Positions 50,900-60,307 of a DNA stretch of 64,000 bases are shown piece after piece (positions within the stretch are counted from its first letter, which is position 1; every line of letters begins with the position of its first letter). Both the position numbers and the translations under genes were made by a program. The DNA is taken from the NCBI RefSeq assembly GCF_005885815.1, contig NZ_CP040602.1, forward strand, positions 2,185,630 through 2,249,629, read 5' to 3'. The stretch is from Thiomicrorhabdus sediminis (GTDB lineage: Bacteria; Pseudomonadota; Gammaproteobacteria; Thiomicrospirales; Thiomicrospiraceae). The notes under the pieces are model-generated. The model had not been told where the DNA came from and searched no databases. It saw only the letters and a program-made list of their open reading frames with translations.

Positions 50900-51169
50900 T
50901 TAGACTTTTTTGAATTCATCAGGCATATCGATATCCTGATCATCAAACAGGAATTTCTGCATCTCTTCCATTAAAAAGCTGCGTGCTTTCGGGTCTAGAC
51001 TGGATAAACGATATTCGTTAATCAAAATCGTCTGCTGGGCTAACCACTGTTTCCACGCCTCTTTAGAGATCGAATCAAATACCTTTTGACCTAATTCACC
51101 TGGAAATGGCGGAAAATCCAGACCTTCCAGTTTTTCGCCCATTTTTACGCAATCAACTAATCTACTCAT
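50900..51169 (-). CDS. yggX: Fe(2+)-trafficking protein YggX
   Basis: Small iron-linked protein of 89 residues that helps protect Fe-S clusters from oxidation. It shows the usual opening MSRLVDCVKMGEKLEGLDF with Cys7, the PFPGELG block and the SFLMEEMQKFLF ending. It lies 33 bp after mutY on the same strand. The mutY-yggX pair is a conserved operon, and the [4Fe-4S] enzyme MutY fits with an iron-protecting partner. Confidence 0.95.
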   Translation of the reverse strand: MSRLVDCVKMGEKLEGLDFPPFPGELGQKVFDSISKEAWKQWLAQQTILINEYRLSSLDPKARSFLMEEMQKFLFDDQDIDMPDEFKKV

Positions 51170-51202
51170 TCTATTACTCCATAAGCCCGGGGCTTTTCAT
51201 CA

Positions 51203-52381
51203 CTATAGTGCCTGTAAGGCACACCAATCATCCAAAACCTTACTGATTGGTGCCGGTAACGCATAGTCACCGGATGCCACCTGATGCGCGCTTAACCAGC
51301 GCTTATCTTTTGTTTCATCAGGTTTTTCCGTGCCAAAAGCATGCAAGGGTTCAGCCACTTTTTGCAATTCAGAGTCATATTGCTCTGTTGTCAGTGCCAA
51401 GTTTAGATACATTGGCCGTATCTGCAAATGATAGTGCGAAAAGCTATGTTTTAAGTTAGGCCATTCTACCAAACTCTCAAAGCCTAGTCCTCGGCTTTGT
51501 AAGAATTCCTGCAGTGCAAATTCACTTTCAAATTCCGGCAAACTCCAGAGACCGCCCCATATGCCATTTTGCGGCCTTTTTTCCAACAATAACTGCTGCT
51601 GCTCATTAACAAAAACCAACATGCAGGCCTGTTTGCTCGGCTTGCTTTTTTGTGGCTTTCTGTAAGGGTAATCGGAGACTTTATCAAGTTCATAAGCCTT
51701 GCAATGCTTGGCTACCGGACAAGCCTGACAATCGGGTTTGCTACGTTTACACAGTGTCGCCCCCAAATCCATAATCGCCTGGGTATAATCATCGAAACGC
51801 CGCTCCGGCGTCAACTTGTCGGCCAGCTGCCACATCGCCTGCTCGATTCGGCGCTCTCCAGGCCAACCGTCAATAGCAAAAAATCGCGACAATACACGCT
51901 TCACATTACCATCCAAAATGGCAAAACGCTGCCCGAGCGCAATCGATAAAATCGCCCCCGCGGTGGAACGTCCAATCCCCGGCAAGGCCACAATCTGTTC
52001 AAATTCCGTAGGGAATTCGCCTTGATATTGCTCGACAATCCATTGCGCGCTCTTATGCAAATTACGGCCCCGCGCGTAATAGCCAAGCCCGGCCCAATGT
52101 GCGAGAACTTCTTCCTGATCGGCCTGTGCCAAGTCCGCAATGGTCGGGAAACGCTGCATAAACTTCTGGTAATACGGAATCACCGTGACGACCTGAGTCT
52201 GTTGTAGCATGATTTCGGAAACCCAAACACGGTAAGGATTGATTGCCTTCTGCCAAGGTAAATCATGGCGACCGAATTGATCAAACCAGGCCAATAAGTT
52301 AGCCGAAAACTCATTCGCTTGAAATTCATCAACCGATTCAAAGGGTAATGCAACATGTGCAGGCGAATTTTGCTTTGCCAT
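51203..52381 (-). CDS. mutY: A/G-specific adenine DNA glycosylase
   Basis: Removes adenine mispaired with 8-oxoguanine. The 392-residue protein has the catalytic Glu in EIMLQQTQV near residue 56, the helix-hairpin-helix LPGIGRSTAGAIL near 130, the catalytic Asp in AILDGNVKRVLSR near 156, and the [4Fe-4S] ligands in CKRSKPDCQACPVAKHC near 210-226. The C-terminal Nudix-like domain opens with GIWGGLWSLPEFE near 271 and recognises 8-oxoG. There are about 20 extra residues at the N-terminus compared with E. coli. ATG 52381 is used. It is divergent from trmB and followed by yggX. Confidence 0.97.
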   Translation of the reverse strand: MAKQNSPAHVALPFESVDEFQANEFSANLLAWFDQFGRHDLPWQKAINPYRVWVSEIMLQQTQVVTVIPYYQKFMQRFPTIADLAQADQEEVLAHWAGLGYYARGRNLHKSAQWIVEQYQGEFPTEFEQIVALPGIGRSTAGAILSIALGQRFAILDGNVKRVLSRFFAIDGWPGERRIEQAMWQLADKLTPERRFDDYTQAIMDLGATLCKRSKPDCQACPVAKHCKAYELDKVSDYPYRKPQKSKPSKQACMLVFVNEQQQLLLEKRPQNGIWGGLWSLPEFESEFALQEFLQSRGLGFESLVEWPNLKHSFSHYHLQIRPMYLNLALTTEQYDSELQKVAEPLHAFGTEKPDETKDKRWLSAHQVASGDYALPAPISKVLDDWCALQAL

Positions 52382-52570
52382 AATCAAAAATCTTGCTGGG
52401 AAAAGATTGCAACCAAAAAACAGTGGGCGAACACCCAGCCGTATTGATTTTTTTAAATTAGGCTATACTATACGCATTCAAAATTAACTCAAGTGATTCA
52501 TAGATTTATTTCTGTCTTGCATAGAGCACAACAGATCTTATGAGTCGACAACCAGACAGTAAGCATAACT

Positions 52571-53293
52571 ATGACCGATACCCATTCTGAACAGCCTGAA
52601 AACCAGAGCAATGGCGAAAAAATCCAACACCGTATTAAAAGTTTTGTACTGCGTCAGGGACGCCTTTCCGCCGCGCAGAAAAAAGCATTAGATACTCAAT
52701 GGCCTAAATTCGGTTTAGAAGTCGGCGAACAAAAACTCGATTTGACCGAAGTGTTCGGTCGTCAGGCACCGACCATTGTCGAGATCGGTTTTGGCATGGG
52801 AACCAGTTTGGCGGCGATGGCTGAAGCCAATCCTGAACAGAACTATATCGGTATTGAGGTACATCGTCCGGGTGTAGGCGCTTTGCTAAAACTGGTCGAG
52901 GAAAAAGGTCTGACCAATATTCGCGTCTTTAACCATGATGCGATTGAAGTGTTGGAAAAATCGATTCCACAGGACGCCTTGGCCGGTGTTTATCTGTTTT
53001 TCCCTGATCCATGGCATAAAAAACGCCATCACAAACGACGAATAGTGCAGCCGCTGTTCGCGCAGACCATTGCCAAACACCTGCAGCTTGGTGGCCAGTT
53101 TCATATGGCAACCGACTGGGAAGATTATGCTCATCATATGATGGAGGTGATGAGTGCGGCTGAAAATTATCGCAATATCAGCGGCAAAGGTGAATTTACG
53201 CCGCGTCCTGATTATCGCCCGCTAACCAAATTCGAACAGCGAGGACACCGCTTGGGTCATGGTGTTTGGGATTTGATTTTCGAACGAGTATAA
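52571..53293 (+). CDS. trmB: tRNA (guanine-46-N7)-methyltransferase
   Basis: Adds m7G at position 46 of tRNA variable loops. The 240-residue Rossmann methyltransferase has the SAM site VEIGFGMG near residue 72, [16 protein letters not shown] near 96, and the family [14 protein letters not shown] near 143, which holds the tRNA-binding and catalytic Asp/Pro block. An N-terminal polar stretch of about 25 residues is usual for gammaproteobacteria. It is divergent from mutY, an arrangement seen in E. coli. Confidence 0.96.
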   Translation: MTDTHSEQPENQSNGEKIQHRIKSFVLRQGRLSAAQKKALDTQWPKFGLEVGEQKLDLTEVFGRQAPTIVEIGFGMGTSLAAMAEANPEQNYIGIEVHRPGVGALLKLVEEKGLTNIRVFNHDAIEVLEKSIPQDALAGVYLFFPDPWHKKRHHKRRIVQPLFAQTIAKHLQLGGQFHMATDWEDYAHHMMEVMSAAENYRNISGKGEFTPRPDYRPLTKFEQRGHRLGHGVWDLIFERV

Positions 53294-53311
53294 ACCCCGT
53301 TTAACACATCC

Positions 53312-55480
53312 TCAAGACTGACCGGACTGCGCCAGATTGATAGACCATTTTGGCGCTGCCACCGGCCCGGCAAACAAGAGTTTGATTTGCGACCCTTGCA
53401 GTAAAGCGGTTAGCAGATTGCTGGCCTGCAGCGTCAATAACAACTGCCCTTCAATCTGCTCTTCAAACAGATTCCAACTGAAATAACCGTTACCCTGAAA
53501 ACGTTCGCTTTGCGCACTAAAACGTTTCGGCGCATAGATGCCCTGCTGCCAACTTCCCTGAATATCAATCCGACTGAATTCTGTATATGCCTGTTTGGCC
53601 AAATTGGCAGTATGCAAAACGATTTCACCACCGAGCAAACCGTTCACATCCATGCCATAGACTTTGGCCTGAGTTAAGCGGTTATTCCAAAGACCATTCA
53701 GATTTTGCTGCCATTGCGCCGGTTTAATACCTTGGGTGCGCCAGTAAAAACGGCTATCGAGCACACCGTCCAAGGATTTATTGCTCGGCAAAAAAGCGCC
53801 TAGCGATAACTTTTCTGCACCACCCTGCCAACTAAGTTGTTGTGTTTTACCATTAAAGGCAAACTGCGATGTCAACTTACCTTGCGCAAATTCAATATCT
53901 AATGGTGCAATTTCAAGCCGCTTGTCTTTAACATGAATCTCGGCATTGATTTGCTTGATGCCGACATTCGCGACGCGAACATCAGCCAGTTGCAACTTTC
54001 CCAGCAGCTTATCCCCTCTATCGGGCTTGTCCAACTGCTGCTTCAGCGCTTGGGAAATCAGCGCCAATAAGGCCTGATCGATATGATTGAACTGTGCTCC
54101 CTGCTCAGTTTTTGCCGGATGCTGCGCCAAAGCATTGCTATCCAGAGCGCTAATCTGTAAATCAAATGTGCTTTGGCCAGTCGCTTGTAAAGCCCAGCTG
54201 ATCTTGCCGCTGAGTTTGGCATCTGCCTTATCTTGTTGCTTTAATTGCAGATCGATTTTATCCAATTTCAACCATTGACCGTCCCAAGACCAGGAAAATT
54301 TGCCAGCGGTATTTTTTAAAGCCTGCGGTGCAACCCCTTCCGGCATAGGCAGACCTAAACTGTCCAACCAGCGAGGAATATCGATTGATTCGGCGCTGAA
54401 TTCACCCTTATAGGAAGGGTTGGCGCCATATTCGCCCTGAAAACTGGTTTCGACTTCGGCATTGAGCCCCTTGAGCTGTGCTTTATGGACATAAAGCTGC
54501 TGGTGCCTAAAATCGACCATCAGGTTTTTACCGCTGGTCGCCAAACGGATATCCGGACGATTATCTTCTCTTGGCAGCTGCAAACGGAACACCCCGTTCC
54601 AATCACTTAGATACAGTTGGCTATAATCATCGGATAATGCCAGCTTGGCATTGACCTCGAATTCAAAAGTACGCGGTGACTCACTGTGTTCGTAAATAAA
54701 ATGGCTGTTAATGCGAAACGGCTCATGCGGCAAGACATCAAACGCCAATAAATCGACCTGCTTCAGGCTGATTTCAAAATCATCGACCTGATTGATAAAA
54801 CGAACCTGCGCATCCTGAACACTAAAATTTTCCAGTACCCATTTTTCATTGCTCGCGCTCACCGGTGCCGTTGCCTTCTGCGCTGGTGCATTGGCCACCT
54901 CAACCAGCATATTTGCTTGCTGGCCTGTGATCATCGCCGGTTGCAGCCGGGCAAGACCAACACGCTTATCCAAGCTGGCGAATAACGGCATATCCTGCCA
55001 GTTATTATCGTTTTCTCTTTTGATAAAGGTGATTGACGGCTCTATCAACTCAAGGCTTTTAATATTTAAGTTCTGCTCTAAAAACAGATCCGGTAAAGAC
55101 AGCTCTAACTGTGCTTCTTTGATGGTTAACAGGTTGGGTTGTTCGAAACCCTGAGGGTTTTTTAACGTCATTTGCCCAATGGAAAGCATAAAGGGCAGCA
55201 CCGATACCTCAATATCTCCGTCGATAACGAATTCTCGCTGAGTAAGCTCAGCGATCTCTTTTTCAATCTGCGGTTTATATTGATTAAAGTCCATCAGCTT
55301 AACCGCTCCGGCAAAGGCTAGGAACAACAATATCGGAATGGTAATCAACAAGGTCAACAGGCGGCGGGTCCATTTAAAGCGGCGCTTAGGACAAGCCACC
55401 GTTTGGCATTGCGCCTGACTCGCATCGACTTGAGATGCGTTTTTGTTCTCTGTTCGGGTTTCACTGTGTTTTGTAGCCAT
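53312..55480 (-). CDS. AsmA family membrane-anchored protein
   Basis: Predicted 722-residue inner-membrane protein with one N-terminal membrane segment (about 39-62) and a very long periplasmic part. It has the AsmA N-terminal pattern KEIAELTQREFVIDGDIEVSVLPF and the C-terminal AsmA_2-like region with GVLDSRFYWRTQGI and MDVNGLLGGEIVLH near residues 590-640. AsmA-like proteins form elongated bridges tied to phospholipid transport and outer-membrane biogenesis. The first 38 residues are polar and unusual, with two Cys. It is convergent with trmB at an 18-bp distance and follows hemW on its own strand after a 160-bp gap. Confidence 0.88.
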   Translation of the reverse strand: MATKHSETRTENKNASQVDASQAQCQTVACPKRRFKWTRRLLTLLITIPILLFLAFAGAVKLMDFNQYKPQIEKEIAELTQREFVIDGDIEVSVLPFMLSIGQMTLKNPQGFEQPNLLTIKEAQLELSLPDLFLEQNLNIKSLELIEPSITFIKRENDNNWQDMPLFASLDKRVGLARLQPAMITGQQANMLVEVANAPAQKATAPVSASNEKWVLENFSVQDAQVRFINQVDDFEISLKQVDLLAFDVLPHEPFRINSHFIYEHSESPRTFEFEVNAKLALSDDYSQLYLSDWNGVFRLQLPREDNRPDIRLATSGKNLMVDFRHQQLYVHKAQLKGLNAEVETSFQGEYGANPSYKGEFSAESIDIPRWLDSLGLPMPEGVAPQALKNTAGKFSWSWDGQWLKLDKIDLQLKQQDKADAKLSGKISWALQATGQSTFDLQISALDSNALAQHPAKTEQGAQFNHIDQALLALISQALKQQLDKPDRGDKLLGKLQLADVRVANVGIKQINAEIHVKDKRLEIAPLDIEFAQGKLTSQFAFNGKTQQLSWQGGAEKLSLGAFLPSNKSLDGVLDSRFYWRTQGIKPAQWQQNLNGLWNNRLTQAKVYGMDVNGLLGGEIVLHTANLAKQAYTEFSRIDIQGSWQQGIYAPKRFSAQSERFQGNGYFSWNLFEEQIEGQLLLTLQASNLLTALLQGSQIKLLFAGPVAAPKWSINLAQSGQS

Positions 55481-55644
55481 ACAAGCAATCCGTTCCTGCT
55501 CATGTTAATTCTGCTGATTGTCTTATAATCATAAAGGATTTCATGATAAGACAAACTCTATTGTCAGATTATCGGTGATTTAGCGCCTTGAATCAGCGCA
55601 GGAAGCTTGAGATAGTCTGGCAGACTAGTGAAAGCGGCGTCAAC

Positions 55645-56802
55645 TCAAGAAGCCGGTAAAAAGGCTTCAACTACATTATTAAGGTAGTTGCGGCCACGCT
55701 CCGTCAGCTTCAACCAGTGATTATCAATTGCAATCAACTGCTGCGCTTGTAAGCTTGTCAAAGTCGTTTCAATCAAACTTAGACTGAGTCCGGTACGCTG
55801 TTCAAATAAGGCCAAATCAAAACCGTCCTGCAGTCTTAATGCATTGAGCATAAATTCGAAACTGACGTCAGCGCCCTGCAGCCAAGTGGTTCGTCCAGGC
55901 TCGGCTGTCTGCATCTCGGCAATGTAACCACCCGGTGATGCCGGCATCTGCGTACGGAAAATGCGACCTTCAGGTGCCATGGTGATCTTGCCGTGAGCGC
56001 CAGCGCCAAGACCGATATAGTCACCGAATTGCCAGTAGTTGAGATTATGGCGCGACTCTTTATTAGCCTGTGCATAAGCCGAGACTTCATAATGATGATA
56101 ACCGGATTTGGCCAATAGCTCCTGACAAGCCAACTGCATATCCCAAGCCAAATCATCATCAGGCAGTTGCGGCGGGTGACGATAGAACGGCGTATTCGGT
56201 TCCAGCGTCAATTGATAATGCGACAAATGCGGCGGGGCGAACTCCAACGCTTGCTCCACATCCTCGAGCGCCTGTTGCAGACTCTGCTGCGGCAAAGCAA
56301 ACATCAGGTCGAGGTTGAAATTGCCAAAGCCGGCATTTTTTGCGGCGGCAATCGCTCTTTTGGCTTCTTCGCTGCTGTGAATGCGACCCAGCGCCTTTAA
56401 TTTATCATTGGCAAAACTCTGGATTCCCATCGACAAACGGTTGATACCGGCATCGAAAAACCCGGCGAATTTTTCATAATCCACCGTGCCCGGGTTGGCC
56501 TCCAAGGTGATCTCAATATCCGGTGAAAAACCCAACAGGGCTCGCGCTTGTGACATAAAACGCTGTAAGCCGGCTTGTGAAATCAAACTCGGAGTACCAC
56601 CACCGAAAAAAATCGATTTGATCGGACGCCCCCAAATCTGCGGCAGCATCAATTCCAACTGCTTCAACATCGCATCGATATAGGCCGCTTCGTCAATCTC
56701 AGCCTTAAGGGTATGTGAATTAAAATCACAATATGGGCATTTTTGAATACACCAAGGGTAATGCACATAAAGGCTGAGAGGTAAGGGTTGATTAAATTTC
56801 AC
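55645..56802 (-). CDS. hemW: Heme chaperone HemW (radical SAM)
   Basis: Radical SAM family protein that hands heme to respiratory enzymes; formerly annotated as oxygen-independent coproporphyrinogen oxidase. The 385-residue protein has the cluster motif C-x3-C-x2-C at residues 18, 22 and 25 in the CIQKCPYC stretch, GGGTPSL near 67, and HNLNYWQFGDYIGLGAGAHG near 232. The fourth Cys before the cluster that is typical of HemN is not present. The start is GTG at 56802 with only a weak ribosome site. Its usual neighbour rdgB is upstream on the same strand, but an orphan gene on the other strand lies between them. Confidence 0.95.
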   Translation of the reverse strand: MKFNQPLPLSLYVHYPWCIQKCPYCDFNSHTLKAEIDEAAYIDAMLKQLELMLPQIWGRPIKSIFFGGGTPSLISQAGLQRFMSQARALLGFSPDIEITLEANPGTVDYEKFAGFFDAGINRLSMGIQSFANDKLKALGRIHSSEEAKRAIAAAKNAGFGNFNLDLMFALPQQSLQQALEDVEQALEFAPPHLSHYQLTLEPNTPFYRHPPQLPDDDLAWDMQLACQELLAKSGYHHYEVSAYAQANKESRHNLNYWQFGDYIGLGAGAHGKITMAPEGRIFRTQMPASPGGYIAEMQTAEPGRTTWLQGADVSFEFMLNALRLQDGFDLALFEQRTGLSLSLIETTLTSLQAQQLIAIDNHWLKLTERGRNYLNNVVEAFLPAS

Positions 56803-56852
56803 AATATATAACCATCTGTTTTGTATTGATTTAATTTTTTAGGGTAAGTATT

Positions 56853-56918
56853 ATGACTAAGAAGCTCTATGACAGAGAGGAGGAATCCTGTGAAAGCTTT
56901 TCGTTTGGTCCTACTTAA
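56853..56918 (+). CDS. Possible short upstream ORF, 21 residues
   Basis: ATG at 56853 follows AGGGT and opens a 21-codon frame, rich in Glu and Ser, that runs out of frame through the ribosome site and start of the next gene and stops within it. If translated it could couple to that gene. It may equally be chance; I have only the ribosome-site match. Confidence 0.25.
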   Translation: MTKKLYDREEESCESFSFGPT

Positions 56919-57300
56919 TCTTGTTGGCTTCGGCCTGCTGTTTAACCCTGCAGTCAGCTATGCGCAAAACGACTCCAAAGCCGTTAATGCCAGAGCAATT
57001 CTGCTTAACCCGGTCATCGGCAAGATTCACCCAGACCAACCTAAAACGGTTAATTTCCGGGTATTAACCGGGCCGGCAAAAAACTGTATTCTATCGGCAA
57101 AAGCCCATTTGGATCCGCATCGTCTGCGCCATATCTACCAACTCAGCAACAATATTTGCCAAATCGATGGACAAAACATCTTGCTCGGTGGTGTCGTCAG
57201 AGGTCAGCATAATATTGTCGGCACCATGGCAAACAGCGGTATGGGACGCCGTTATTTAATCTCCAATAAGGGCGTTGAAGTCACTCTTTCGGTAAAGTAA
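56890..57300 (+). CDS. Unrecognised exported small protein
   Basis: I do not recognise it. A strong ribosome site, GAGAGGAGG at 56875-56883, supports a GTG start at 56890 giving 136 residues; an upstream in-frame ATG at 56869 would lie before that site. The first 25 or so residues form a signal peptide (FRLVLLNLVGFGLLFNPAVSYA). The mature part has two Cys (in NCILSAKAH and ICQIDGQN) that could form a disulfide, then a Gly-rich segment and a basic stretch near the end. It is on the opposite strand between hemW and rdgB, whose pairing it splits. Its ending meets the rdgB end one base away. Confidence 0.7.
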   Translation: MKAFRLVLLNLVGFGLLFNPAVSYAQNDSKAVNARAILLNPVIGKIHPDQPKTVNFRVLTGPAKNCILSAKAHLDPHRLRHIYQLSNNICQIDGQNILLGGVVRGQHNIVGTMANSGMGRRYLISNKGVEVTLSVK

Positions 57301-57301
57301 G

Positions 57302-57910
57302 TCAAGCTCCACGGCGCAACTGCATGACTAGCGCGTTCAAAGCCTGAGCGCGGTGACTGACACGGTTTTTCTGCTCTTTATCGAGTTCTGCGGCGGTTTT
57401 ATTGAACTCTTCGAGCCAAAAAATCGGATCATAACCAAAGCCGCCATCACCGCGTTTTTCACGCAGGATTTCACCATACCAACGCCCTAAACCGATTACC
57501 GGTGTCGGATCGTCGGCATGCTCGACATAGACCATGGCACAGTAATAGCTCGCTTGACGTTGATGATCATCAACCTGAGTCAATTCATCCAATAGCTTTT
57601 GCAGATTGGTTTCATCATCCGCATCCGCGCCATGAATATCCTGTGAATAACGTGCCGAATAGATGCCAGGCATACCACGCAGCGCCGACACTTCGATACC
57701 GGAATCATCGGCAATCGCCGGCAAGCCGGTTTTCCGTGCGGCAAAACGCGCCTTTTGAATGGCGTTTTCAATAAAACTTAAGCCGGTCTCTTCCGCTTCA
57801 TCCTGAAAAAACTCGGCTTGCGCTTTTACCTGCCAACCATGCGGCTGCAGAATATCGGCCATTTCACGAATTTTACCGGCATTGCCGGTAGCTAACACCA
57901 CAGTCTGCAT
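57302..57910 (-). CDS. rdgB: dITP/XTP pyrophosphatase
   Basis: Hydrolyses non-canonical purine triphosphates to keep them out of DNA. The 202-residue protein has LATGNAGK at its start, [26 protein letters not shown] with the catalytic Asp region near 44-69, and [15 protein letters not shown] near 148, matching the HAM1 family. ATG 57910 follows AAAGGA. It lies 25 bp after rph, on the same strand, so the two are probably co-transcribed. Confidence 0.95.
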   Translation of the reverse strand: MQTVVLATGNAGKIREMADILQPHGWQVKAQAEFFQDEAEETGLSFIENAIQKARFAARKTGLPAIADDSGIEVSALRGMPGIYSARYSQDIHGADADDETNLQKLLDELTQVDDHQRQASYYCAMVYVEHADDPTPVIGLGRWYGEILREKRGDGGFGYDPIFWLEEFNKTAAELDKEQKNRVSHRAQALNALVMQLRRGA

Positions 57911-57935
57911 AACAAACAATCCTTTATCTATGAGC

Positions 57936-58670
57936 TTATGCCATCACCGCTTTTTGCGCCGCGACCAGCTCTTCAATACCTTTTTTACCAAGTGCCAACA
58001 TCGCATTAAGCTCTTCCATACTATAAGGTTCGGCTTCGGCAGTTCCCTGCACCTCGATAAAACGGCCGTCTTCGGTCATTACCAGATTCATGTCGGTTTC
58101 CGCAGTTGAATCTTCTGCATAGTCCAAATCCAACACCGGCATTCCCTGATAAACACCGACCGAAATAGAAGCGACATTCTGAATAATTGGCGATTCAGCC
58201 AAAAGCCCTTGCCCGATTAACTTTTCAATAGCAATCTGCAAAGCCACAAAACCACCGGTAATCGATGCGGTACGTGTGCCGCCATCGGCCTGAATCACAT
58301 CGCAATCGACAAAAATGGTACGCTCACCCAGTTTTTTCAGATTTACCGCAGCGCGCAATGACCGACCAATCAGACGCTGAATCTCTTGGGTTCTGCCGCT
58401 CTGTTTTCCGGCAGAAGCTTCACGGCGCATACGCGAACCGGTCGAACGCGGCAACATGCCGTATTCAGCGGTTACCCATCCTTGTTGTTTACCGCGCAGA
58501 AAAGGCGGCACCGTCTCTTCCACGGTCGCATTACAAATAACCTTGGTATTACCAAATGAAATCAAAACCGACCCTTCGGCATGCATGGTAAAGTCCTGGG
58601 TAATCGACACTTCTCTTAATTGATCCGCTTGACGTTCACTGGGACGAATAACCGTTGTCTTGTCATTCAT
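57936..58670 (-). CDS. rph: Ribonuclease PH
   Basis: Phosphorolytic 3'-exoribonuclease for tRNA 3'-end trimming. The 244-residue protein has [13 protein letters not shown] near the front, the [19 protein letters not shown] strand block, [19 protein letters not shown] near 78, and the catalytic region [20 protein letters not shown] near 124. It is complete, with no sign of the frameshift of E. coli K-12. It is divergent from yicC, the order found in E. coli, and upstream of rdgB. Confidence 0.97.
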   Translation of the reverse strand: MNDKTTVIRPSERQADQLREVSITQDFTMHAEGSVLISFGNTKVICNATVEETVPPFLRGKQQGWVTAEYGMLPRSTGSRMRREASAGKQSGRTQEIQRLIGRSLRAAVNLKKLGERTIFVDCDVIQADGGTRTASITGGFVALQIAIEKLIGQGLLAESPIIQNVASISVGVYQGMPVLDLDYAEDSTAETDMNLVMTEDGRFIEVQGTAEAEPYSMEELNAMLALGKKGIEELVAAQKAVMA

Positions 58671-58787
58671 AATGGATTCCTTTTGAAAACTGATAAAATT
58701 AGCGGCATTATAAACGATATGCCTTAAAGATTAAGGCTGTCTGAATATCAATAACTTATGGCTGGCCAAACTGATGAGGAGATCGTC

Positions 58788-59711
58788 ATGACGATTAGCG
58801 AACCTTCACCGCATCTCTACAATGTTCACAGTATGACGGCATTCGCCCGCTTCCAATCGAACGCAGACTTTGGCCGTTTCAGCTGGGAGATTCGTTCCGT
58901 CAACCAGCGCTACCTGGAAGTGAACTGTAAGTTACCGGATAATTTCCGTCATCTGGAACCCTTGATCCGCGAACAGATTAAAGCGCATATCAACCGAGGT
59001 AAACTGGATATCAGCCTCAGTTTCGAAGTTCAGCAAAACAACGACAGCCTGACGGTGAATCCCGATGTGCTTGACCCGTTAGGTCAAGCCATCGAGAGGG
59101 TGCAACAACTCCTGCCCAACGCCAATCAACTCAATCCGCTGGAAATCTTACGCTGGCCCGGCTTATTAATCAGCCAGGAACAGCATCCGCAACAGGAGGC
59201 TATTGAGCAGAAGCTGCTCGAAGGTCTGGATAAAACCATTAATGTATTATTGCGTAACCGTGCACGAGAAGGCCAAGCACTGGCTCATATTATTGAAGAC
59301 CGCTGTCAACAGATCGCCCAGCAACTCAATTTATTGGAACCTCAGCTGGAAGAATTTGTCACTCTACACAGCGACAAGCTGCGCCAGAAAATCGCCGAAT
59401 TGACCGATACGATTGATGAAAATCGTTTTCACCAGGAAGTCGCCATTCTTGCCCAAAAGGCCGATATCACCGAAGAGATCGACCGACTTAGAACCCATAT
59501 CAAAGAAGTGCTGCATATTTTGCAAAGACTACCGGTTGGCGGCGAACCCCGTAAACCGATTGGTCGCCGACTCGATTTCTTAATGCAAGAACTTAACCGC
59601 GAGGCGAATACATTAGGCTCTAAAGCGACCCATATTGAAATCTCACAAACCAGCGTTGAACTGAAAGTCTTGATCGAACAGATGCGTGAGCAGATCCAGA
59701 ACATCGAGTAA
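58788..59711 (+). CDS. yicC: YicC family endoribonuclease
   Basis: Predicted RNA endonuclease of the YicC/YloC family, 307 residues. The N-terminal SMTAFAR block, the WEIRSVNQRYLEV block near 36, and the C-terminal IGRRLDFLMQELNREANTLGSKA block near 262-284 are the family hallmarks. In E. coli the homologue degrades the small RNA RyhB. GATGAGGAG before the ATG at 58788 makes this start better than an in-frame ATG at 58758. It is divergent from rph. Confidence 0.94.
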   Translation: MTISEPSPHLYNVHSMTAFARFQSNADFGRFSWEIRSVNQRYLEVNCKLPDNFRHLEPLIREQIKAHINRGKLDISLSFEVQQNNDSLTVNPDVLDPLGQAIERVQQLLPNANQLNPLEILRWPGLLISQEQHPQQEAIEQKLLEGLDKTINVLLRNRAREGQALAHIIEDRCQQIAQQLNLLEPQLEEFVTLHSDKLRQKIAELTDTIDENRFHQEVAILAQKADITEEIDRLRTHIKEVLHILQRLPVGGEPRKPIGRRLDFLMQELNREANTLGSKATHIEISQTSVELKVLIEQMREQIQNIE

Positions 59712-59867
59712 AGCTTCACAGCAAGCTGAACAAGGTCGTTTTTTTGCAAAAAAACCGCAAAGTTGATGCAAATCAAGCCAAAAGCGTGAAATCCGTTGAA
59801 ATTTTTACTCAATCTGAGTATAGTTCGAATTATTGAAAAAACTATCATTTTAGCTGAGGCAAAAATT

Positions 59868-60080
59868 ATGAGTAACCTAACAAAAATGTTGCTAACTATC
59901 GTAGTAACAGTTGTAGTTCCTTTATTGGTTCTTCTAGGCATCTGGTCTGGTGTTTTACCAGAATCACTTCAGGTTGCCATCGGTATCGCAGGTGTTATCC
60001 TTGCAATCACTTTCATCGTTGGTGGAAACTTAATGTTGATGTGGGGTGACATCAAGTCAGGTCGTTACTCCAAGAAGTAA
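59868..60080 (+). CDS. Small two-segment membrane protein
   Basis: I do not recognise it. A 70-residue protein starting at an ATG with TGAGG upstream; the longer frame from 59796 has no ribosome site. It has two hydrophobic segments (about residues 5-27 and 36-58) joined by VLPESLQ, with a short basic cytoplasmic end DIKSGRYSKK, so it is probably an inner-membrane hairpin. The gene has its own leader and a terminator and is likely expressed as a single unit. Function unknown. Confidence 0.72.
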   Translation: MSNLTKMLLTIVVTVVVPLLVLLGIWSGVLPESLQVAIGIAGVILAITFIVGGNLMLMWGDIKSGRYSKK

Positions 60081-60107
60081 TTGTCTCCAGGACTGTCCCC
60101 ATTTAGA

Positions 60108-60133
60108 AAAACCCAGCTTATGCTGGGTTTTTT
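60108..60133 (+). terminator. Terminator of the small membrane-protein gene
   Basis: A 10-bp stem (60108-60117 with 60122-60131) with a 4-base loop ends in six T. It lies 27 bases after the stop. Confidence 0.88.
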
Positions 60134-60307
60134 GTTTTTTGTCGATAATAAAACCGTTACGTCACCATGAAAGCAATCTGAAACATTGCAATAGGCACGG
60201 TGTCACCGCTCATTAATTCAAGCTATAATACGTAACAAAATGTTTTTATAAACAGTTTTCATCCACCGAATTTGTAATTTTGGCTTTGACCACATAGGCA
60301 GTGATAA

